Origin: CAVTJX01 sp963735175
GTDB lineage: Bacteria > Electryoneota > RPQS01
Reading direction: 5' to 3'
Assembly (NCBI GenBank): GCA_963735175.1
Contig: CAVTJX010000016.1
Span: 434,001 to 498,000 of the forward strand
DNA length: 64,000 nucleotides
Shown here: piece after piece, positions 57,447 through 64,000 of the stretch
Numbering within the stretch: position 1 is the stretch's first letter
Layout: each line of letters starts with the position of its first letter
Translations under genes and position numbers: made by a program
Notes under the pieces: generated by a model
What the model saw: only the letters and a program-made list of their open reading frames with translations
What the model was told of the DNA's origin: nothing
Database searches by the model: none

Positions 57447-57500
57447 CTATTGATTCGGAGTTCGAAATTCTCATTTCGCATTTCGCATTTTCTTCCGGCA
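57447..57500. repeat. TTCGAA-rich intergenic repeat, copy 2
   Basis: Between the small frame and the HD-GYP gene: TTGATTCGGAGTTCGAAATT followed by CTCATTTCGCATTTCGCATTTTC. The unit CGCATTTCGCATTT repeats twice. It is related to the stretch at 57007-57066, and parts are its reverse complement. No promoter with good spacing is visible here. Confidence 0.55.
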
Positions 57501-57525
57501 CGCCCTTTGCCCTCTGAGAAGTATC

Positions 57526-58536
57526 ATGCCAGCTATCGCCATCAATCCCAGAGTCGTCGCACCCAGTGTCGAGCATTATCATGCCGCGCCGCTCATCACA
57601 CTGCGGCCCGATTCGGGCGCGCTGTTTGAACTCTATCTGGCACTGCCGGGTCCGCACGGTCTGCGCTTCATGCTCTACAAGGCCACCGGCCTCGAATTCT
57701 CGGAGAAGCGACGCAAGGAATTGATCGAAAACGGGGTCAACACGCTTTACGTGCGCGGCGACGACGCGGGACAGTATTATGAGTACGTGGACCGGACCGT
57801 CGGCCAGATGCTGGCTTCGGACAAGGTGCCGCCACAGGAAAAATCCCGAGTCCTCTACGAAACCACCCAGTCACTCGTTAAATCCGCTTACGACCAACCC
57901 GCTTCGCCACTGCTGCTTACGGCCAACCGCAACATCGTCTCGCACACCGTCACGACGATCTCCTCTGAACCCGCTATGCTGCGGACAATGGTCGAACTCT
58001 TCGCCACCGACTACTCGCTCTACACCCATGCCGTGCATGTCTCGGTGCTGGGCACCGCCCTCGCCATGGAAACCGGTTCGTTTACACCAAATCAGATCCA
58101 CGACCTCGCCCTGGGCTACTTGCTGCACGACATCGGCAAGAGCCGTGTCGCCCCGGAGATCCTGAAAAAGCCCGGCGGCCTCACGACATATGAAGTGCGC
58201 CAGATGGAAAAACACCCTGAATTGGGCGTGGGTCTGATGCAGATCCACGAATCTATCGGCATGCAGTCCCTCGCCGTCATTCGCGACCATCACGAGCGGC
58301 TCGACGGCCACGGCTACCCGCGCCGCATTGATGGACGCTTCATTCCACTCGAGACCCGCATCTGCAGCGTCGCCGACGTCTATGATGCGCTCACGTCGCA
58401 CCGGGTCTATAAACCTGCGATGAGTGGCTACGAGGCGTTGCGTTTGATCCTCGCCACGATGCCCAGCGCGCTCGATGATGATATTCTGCATCTGCTGATC
58501 CACCGCCTGGGTCCGAACGCCCACCGCATCGTTTGA
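57526..58536 (+). CDS. HD-GYP domain protein (probable cyclic-di-GMP phosphodiesterase)
   Basis: Hydrolyses cyclic-di-GMP or a related dinucleotide, lowering biofilm and motility signals. The 336-residue protein has an N-terminal domain of unknown type (residues 1-130, possibly sensory) and an HD-GYP domain: LGYLLHDIGKSRVAPEIL (HD metal site at about residue 200), EKHPELGVGLMQIH, RDHHERLDGHGYPRRIDGRF (the GYP motif, residues about 255-270) and CSVADVYDALTSHRVYKPAM. It is cytoplasmic, with no membrane segment. It is intact. Confidence 0.93.
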   Translation: MPAIAINPRVVAPSVEHYHAAPLITLRPDSGALFELYLALPGPHGLRFMLYKATGLEFSEKRRKELIENGVNTLYVRGDDAGQYYEYVDRTVGQMLASDKVPPQEKSRVLYETTQSLVKSAYDQPASPLLLTANRNIVSHTVTTISSEPAMLRTMVELFATDYSLYTHAVHVSVLGTALAMETGSFTPNQIHDLALGYLLHDIGKSRVAPEILKKPGGLTTYEVRQMEKHPELGVGLMQIHESIGMQSLAVIRDHHERLDGHGYPRRIDGRFIPLETRICSVADVYDALTSHRVYKPAMSGYEALRLILATMPSALDDDILHLLIHRLGPNAHRIV

Positions 58537-58619
58537 CGGTTGCAACCCATCAAGTGTCTGCTTTCTCCGCCGATAATAGGGGTGAGGACTTATTTTTATG
58601 GAGCGCCGCCCCGCCTGCC

Positions 58620-58808
58620 ATGAGTTTGAAGCACGATCTAAAATACACATCTCCGCCCGCGAAACAAGCGGTCATCCCCGTCCGCGAGCTGATGAAGCAG
58701 GTCGAACTGATGACCGGTATCCGCTCCCGGATTCGCGACGGCTATTACACTCGTCCGGAGGTGCTCGCTGATATCGCCCGGCAACTCCGACGCCGCGTCG
58801 ATTCGTGA
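58620..58808 (+). CDS. small FlgM-like helical protein
   Basis: From ATG at 58620 the 62-residue frame contains VIPVRELMKQVELMTGIRSR and DGYYTRPEVLADIARQLRR. The pattern of a helix followed by I-x-x-G-x-Y and a second helix resembles the C-terminal helices of FlgM anti-sigma-28 factors, but similarity is weak and no flagellar genes are near. No strong ribosome site precedes this ATG; TTG at 58533, overlapping the HD-GYP stop, is an alternative start that would add 29 residues. A terminator follows. Confidence 0.45.
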   Translation: MSLKHDLKYTSPPAKQAVIPVRELMKQVELMTGIRSRIRDGYYTRPEVLADIARQLRRRVDS

Positions 58809-58831
58809 GCGTCACCCACCCGAAGTCAAAA

Positions 58832-58865
58832 AGGCCCTGCAACACTGCGGGGCCTCTTCATTTTC
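58832..58865 (+). terminator. Rho-independent terminator after the FlgM-like gene
   Basis: AGGCCCTGC (58832-58840) pairs with GCGGGGCCT (58847-58855) with one G-U pair; the loop is AACACT. It is followed by CTTCATTTTCT. It closes the plus-strand block before the convergent rsmE gene. Confidence 0.75.
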
Positions 58866-58912
58866 TATTCCCCCCGTTGACGGAGGGGTTAGGGGGGTGG
58901 AGGAAGGTGGGA

Positions 58913-59651
58913 TTATCCACTCCCCATCGCCGCACATTCCCCCAGCCGCCCCAGCAGATAACTGAGGCCCGCGGCTACGGCTGTCTCCGAACGCAATCGC
59001 CGCATGGCCAGGCGCAAGGGCAACGCACCCGCCCGCATCGCCTCAATCACTTCTCCCTCGGTCAGTCCGCCCTCCGGGCCGACAATCAACACCAACGGCT
59101 GGTTCCCTTGCATTAATTCCATCCCAGCCGGTCCATTCCACGGATGGGCCAGCAATCGCAATGACCCCACAGGCAAAGCGGCCAGCGCGGAGGCGAGTGA
59201 ATCCGACACCGCAATCTGTGGCAGCCGCGCGCGTCCGCACTGTTTGATCGCCGTGATTGCTACACGCTGGAGCTTCTTCGAGCTTTTCCACTTTCAGCTT
59301 GCCCTCACTGCGCGCCGCCGGAAAAAACCGGATCTCTGTTGCGCCGAGCTGCGCCGCGGTATCAACTACGTCACGGTTCGCGTCGCCCTTCAGCGCCGCC
59401 ATGCAAAGCGTAATCGGTTGCGGCGGCTCACCGAATTCGGGCAGCGATTCCACGACATCCACTACGTTTCCTACGCGCGTTTGGCATCGGAACACCATGC
59501 CCGCGCCGTCGGTCACGAACACCTCCGCCTCCGGCGCTATCCGGCGCACGCGGAATAAATGATGCGCTTCCTCCGCGGGCAGCGTAATCACATCTCCCCT
59601 GTTAGCGTCCGGCGGCGCATAGACAAACTCACCCCACTCGCGCACTACCAT
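58913..59651 (-). CDS. rsmE: 16S rRNA (uracil-1498-N3)-methyltransferase (frameshifted)
   Basis: A SPOUT-class enzyme that methylates U1498 of 16S rRNA. The N-terminal PUA-like domain reads TLPAEEAHHLFRVRRIAPEA. The SPOUT part has LCMAALKGDANRDVVDTAAQ, ATEIRFFPAARSE, KQCGRARLPQI (motif with conserved Q-C-G-R) and VLIVGPEGGLTEGEVIEAMR, ending RLRSETAVAAGLSYLL. A frame switch near 59268 divides it. Its ATG overlaps the outer-membrane-like gene by 7 nt. Confidence 0.93.
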
Positions 59652-61522
59652 CGGACCCCTCCCGCCAGTTCGCCGGTCACCAGCCAGCGGTCGTTTCGCT
59701 CGAGCTGGAATTGCCGCAGCGCGCGTCCGTTCAACAGGAGAAACATTCCGCGGCCGACCTTGCGCTCGATTGAAAATGTCGGCCCGTAAGAGCGCAGATT
59801 CTGAAATACGGTCTTCTCTGTCGCTGTGCCGCTGGGAAAGCGCACTCCTTTACGCCCGTCCCATACTCCGCCCACACCCGTCTCGAGGGTTCGCGTCAGC
59901 CGCACGACGACGCCGGCGGACGCCGATAACGAGCGGGTCTCGTCACTGCGCTCTTCCTCGAAGCTCTCCCAAAACAGCCGCCCGAATTCCTCCAACTGCC
60001 AGCTCAGCATTGCGGACAGGCGCAGGCGCGGCGATATGCGCAGCGCCGCGCTGTCGGCCAGCACAACGCGCCGGAATACCGTTGAGCGCGATATTCGCGC
60101 ATCGGCGTCGAAATCGTAGTCCTGGTAACTGGCCGAGACTGACAGCCGGACAACCTGCTGAAAACTCTCCGTCGGGCGGTGAGCGATCGTCGAGCCCGCC
60201 TGGAACAGCCGCGCCCAACGGTTATTCGCGCTCGACTGGTGGAAGATGTAGACCAGATGGTCGAGCCGCACGAGCCCGTGCAATTCGTAGACGAGACCCG
60301 GCAGCAGCGGTGTCGACCACGAAGATTCCGCCGTGTAGCGCAACTCATCGCGATCGTCATGATTCGCGGGATTGCGGGTGTCCAGCGCGTATTTGCTGAC
60401 CGCGAGCCGCAATCCCAGCATCGAGTGACCCACGAACGGGGTGCGACCCGCCACCGCCATATCCGTCTTGTGACCCTGCAAAATATCGCCGCGGATCGTC
60501 TGCGTTACCGAACGCACGCCGAGCTGCATCTCACCCGTCGTCCGCCCACGCCGGCCCTGCAGGGCGGCAGCAAATCCCGCCTGGTCCTCCTCCAGCGAAG
60601 ACACCGGCAGCCCCGGCTGACTCTGCTCTGTGCGCTTATTCAGAATTTCGCCCGTCATTTCCACGCGCACACCGCTCAACACGCTGTAAGTGAGGATGTC
60701 CCGCACCGCGTAATGGCGCTCCTGCCGACGGGCCGCGCGCCCCGTCGCGTCGAGTACGATGTCGCGCCACAGTGTGCCGTAAGAGATTTGCGCACGGTTG
60801 GAATTACCTTCAAAGAACTCGCGGAAGACCTCGTATTGCGCCGCCAGATCCTCGTTGCGATAGTTCTTCGGTGTCTCACGGTTGTAATCCACGGACAGGG
60901 ACTGCTCCCAGTCCGCGAGATCCCAATGGTCAAGGTTTGCGTGCGTCCACAGGCCGAGACCCGAGCGCACGCGCCCGATGCGTTTGTCCTGCACCGGGCC
61001 CAGCGCCGCGTCGGCCTTGAATGGCTTCCACGGATGCGCAGACAGACCCGCGCCCCCGCGCAGAATGCGCACCGCGCTGATCTCTTGCGGCCGGGGTACT
61101 GCGGTCTCGATCTCCGGCGACCCCGGCGTAACGTCGACTGGTATCTGCGCGCGCGGCTTGACATTGTAGGGCCGGTCGTCAAAGTGCTCGCCCGCCGCGG
61201 CAAGCCACACGTCCGCGCTGGGCGTCAACGGACGGCTGAGCGCGCTGTACCAGCGCCCATCCTGCCGGATCCGGTCGTTGTCGCCTTCTGGCAGCAGCCA
61301 ATCGGTTTTCCAGCGGCCATAACCGTTGAACCGCGCTTGACCGGGCAGTACCCGGCGAAGGCTTGCGTATTCCGTCGATCTCACCAGTTCCACGCCTTTC
61401 TCGACGCGCACGCTGGAGCTGTCGCGGACCGCGGCGAGACGCGGCGGTTCAAGCGCCGCCTGCGCCGGATACACGGCCAGCAACGCGAGCACAACAGATG
61501 TGAAGGCTAAGCGTGAAATCAT
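59645..61522 (-). CDS. putative outer-membrane beta-barrel protein
   Basis: I do not recognise the family. I chose ATG at 61522 because it opens a signal peptide (ISRLAFTSVVLALLAVYPAQA) and because longer versions would begin inside the terminator hairpin; no ribosome site is obvious. The mature part (about 600 residues) is beta-rich, with alternating polar/hydrophobic stretches (RLSVSASYQDYDFDADARIS; RLRLSAMLSWQLEEFGRLFW; RKVGRGMFLLLNGRALRQF) and a final strand ending in an aromatic residue (ELAGGVRW), as in outer-membrane barrels. It is intact. No neighbour gives a function. Confidence 0.65.
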   Translation of the reverse strand: MISRLAFTSVVLALLAVYPAQAALEPPRLAAVRDSSSVRVEKGVELVRSTEYASLRRVLPGQARFNGYGRWKTDWLLPEGDNDRIRQDGRWYSALSRPLTPSADVWLAAAGEHFDDRPYNVKPRAQIPVDVTPGSPEIETAVPRPQEISAVRILRGGAGLSAHPWKPFKADAALGPVQDKRIGRVRSGLGLWTHANLDHWDLADWEQSLSVDYNRETPKNYRNEDLAAQYEVFREFFEGNSNRAQISYGTLWRDIVLDATGRAARRQERHYAVRDILTYSVLSGVRVEMTGEILNKRTEQSQPGLPVSSLEEDQAGFAAALQGRRGRTTGEMQLGVRSVTQTIRGDILQGHKTDMAVAGRTPFVGHSMLGLRLAVSKYALDTRNPANHDDRDELRYTAESSWSTPLLPGLVYELHGLVRLDHLVYIFHQSSANNRWARLFQAGSTIAHRPTESFQQVVRLSVSASYQDYDFDADARISRSTVFRRVVLADSAALRISPRLRLSAMLSWQLEEFGRLFWESFEEERSDETRSLSASAGVVVRLTRTLETGVGGVWDGRKGVRFPSGTATEKTVFQNLRSYGPTFSIERKVGRGMFLLLNGRALRQFQLERNDRWLVTGELAGGVRW

Positions 61523-61558
61523 GGATGGCAGGAAAGGTGACGGCGATCGCGGGATCAT

Positions 61559-61590
61559 AGAGAAAGTGACGGCTGCTGCGGAGCCGTCAC
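61559..61590 (-). terminator. Rho-independent terminator after clpX
   Basis: On the minus strand GTGACGGCT-CCGCAGC-AGCCGTCAC is a perfect 9-bp stem (61590-61566) followed by TTTCTCT. It separates clpX from the outer-membrane-like gene and argues for the later start of that gene at 61522. Confidence 0.78.
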
Positions 61591-61626
61591 CTGTCATCGC
61601 TATCGCGGCAGAAGCGGAAAAGTCTC

Positions 61627-62861
<1,235 letters not shown>

Positions 62862-62865
<4 letters not shown>

Positions 62866-63524
62866 GACTTGGGCTCGTTCTTGTCGGGTTTGTCGGCTTT
62901 GCCTTCGGACTTGCCTTCGGTCTTCTCCGCCTTGCCCTTGACGTGGCGCGGGAAGATGATCTCGTCGACGATGCCGTAGGCCTTGGCTTCCTCGGCGGAC
63001 ATGAAGTAGTTACGGTCGGTGTCCTTCTCGATCTTGTCGAGCGGCTGTCCGGTGTGCGACGCCAGCATGTCGTTCAGGCGGGCGCGGATCTTGAGAATTT
63101 CGCGCGCCTGGATGTCGATATCCGACGCCTGCCCCTGAGCGCCGCCCGCGGGCTGGTGAATCATGATCCGCGAATTCGGCAGACAGCTCCGCTTGCCCGG
63201 CGCGCCGGAGGCGAGCAGGAACGCGCCCATCGAAGCCGCCTGGCCCAGACAAATGGTGGCCACGTCGGGCTTGATGTGCTGGATCGTGTCATAGATCGCC
63301 AGGCCGGACGTCACCACGCCGCCGGGGCTGTTGATGTAAAGGCTGATGTCCTTCTCCGGATCTTCCGCCGCCAGGAACAAGAGCTGGGCGATGATCAGAC
63401 TGGCGATATGATCGTCAATCGGCGAACCGATAAAAATAATGCGTTCCTTGAGCAGCCGCGAGTAGATGTCGTACGCGCGTTCGCCGCGCCCGGTCTGCTC
63501 AATGACCATCGGGACCAGTGCCAT
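62862..63524 (-). CDS. clpP: ATP-dependent Clp protease proteolytic subunit ClpP
   Basis: Serine protease of the ClpXP complex. The 220-residue protein is intact. The catalytic Ser is in ICLGQAASMGAFLLASGA, the His in RIMIHQPAGGAQGQASDID, and the Asp in EKDTDRNYFMSAEEA. The C-terminus carries an unusual lysine-rich tail (KGKAEKTEGKSEGKADKPDK) of about 25 residues that is longer than in E. coli. It lies in the classical order tig-clpP-clpX. Confidence 0.97.
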
Positions 63525-63557
63525 GGGAATGTATTCTCCTGAATTGGATATTAGCTC

Positions 63558-64000
63558 TTACACCGCAACGACGCGGCCCGGCGTGCGGCCTTCAAACTCC
63601 GCCAGGCTCACGGGCCGCGGAACGGTCTGCACTTCCGTCGTGATCAGCGCGAGCACCTTGCGCTCCAGCAGATCCTCGCGGACTCGATCCTTCTGCTCCG
63701 CCGACAGACCGCTTCTCGAATTCACCGCGCGTCTGGCCGTCCACCTGCGCCAGCCGCTCGATTTCGCCGCGGTATTCCTCCGCCGTCACCTCGAGCCCGC
63801 GCTGCTCGATGATCTTCTTGCGCAAAAGGAACCAGCGCAGATTCCAGATCGCCGAAGTGCGGTAGTTCTCCTTGAACTTCGCGATCTTCTCTTCGTCGGC
63901 TTCGCTGTGGTGGTGATGATGGTGTCCTTCGTGCTCGTCCGTCATGGCGGTGATCATGACCCCGATGGAGCGCGTCCTCGGCCATGCGTTCGAGGTAGTC
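63558..64000 (-). CDS. tig: trigger factor (partial C-terminal part, frameshifted)
   Basis: Ribosome-bound chaperone. Only the C-terminal helical domain is in the window; the gene continues past the right edge. Visible features are IAKFKENYRTSAIWNLRWFL and RGLEVTAEEYRGEIERLAQV, then the terminal stretch DLLERKVLALITTEVQTV. A run of six histidines lies just before the first of these. The frame switches near 63955 and 63715, and the stop is at 63558. Order tig-clpP-clpX supports the identification. Confidence 0.88.

Noticed and set aside
60179..61510. Open frame of about 443 codons on the plus strand opposite the outer-membrane-like gene.
   Set aside because: It also mirrors third-position GC bias, has no ribosome site, and its protein shows no domain.

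Overview
The window reads as a chromosomal segment of a GC-rich, Gram-negative-type bacterium. It most likely belongs to an uncultured lineage of the FCB (Fibrobacteres-Chlorobi-Bacteroidetes) superphylum. The pointers are a GWxTD-domain protein, a secreted beta-propeller with a FlgD-like C-terminal Ig domain, a 31-residue AURKAIP1/COX24 (mS38/bS22-type) ribosomal protein of the kind seen in Bacteroidota, an AtpB with a signal-peptide-like extension, and a TraR/DksA protein with only one zinc cysteine left. The phylum is inferred from gene content and was not tested by phylogeny.

Layout. From 1 to about 41.9 kb nearly everything is on the minus strand. Read in the direction of transcription (right to left), this covers: mltD, an HU/IHF protein, the bS22-like gene, xseA-xseB, nadK, ftsY, ribH, a secreted propeller, recN, murA, dnaE, rimO, a GWxTD protein, ldcA, purN, purH, a small unknown gene, mreB-mreC-mreD-mrdA-rodA (rod-shape elongasome), an M23 peptidase, a rhomboid protease, valS, a DUF4139 protein, recG, parA-parB, rlmB, and a second M23 peptidase-bactofilin-atpZ-(atpI-like)-atpB-atpE-atpF operon that runs off the left edge. 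From 42.3 kb the plus strand takes over: yggS, divIVA, punA, an accessory pocket, ileS, a TraR/DksA protein, lspA, rluD, secD-secF, purA, tRNA-Lys, an HD-GYP protein. The last 5 kb returns to the minus strand: rsmE, an outer-membrane-like protein, clpX, clpP and a partial tig.

Most of the content is housekeeping: cell-wall elongation, ATP synthesis, protein export and quality control, purine synthesis, DNA repair, chromosome partition. Genes are packed tightly with many 1-14 nt start/stop overlaps, so transcription units are probably long. Four sigma70-like promoters with 17-nt spacers and several hairpin terminators mark unit boundaries.

The accessory pocket between punA and ileS (about 44.28-46.36 kb) is the most interesting part. 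A HEPN-MNT nucleotidyltransferase pair is bracketed by a 55-bp duplication of the 3' end of punA. It is followed by an A+T-richer gene with features of a class III nucleotide-cyclase homology domain, then a second MNT gene whose HepT/DUF86 partner survives only as 18 codons.

A strong caveat applies to all gene models. About twenty genes, including indispensable single-copy ones (valS, ileS, dnaE, secD, secF, recG, parB), are broken by one to many single-base indels while their protein similarity continues in another frame. This looks like uncorrected indel error in the assembly, not pseudogenes. I give each such gene as one feature spanning all its frames.
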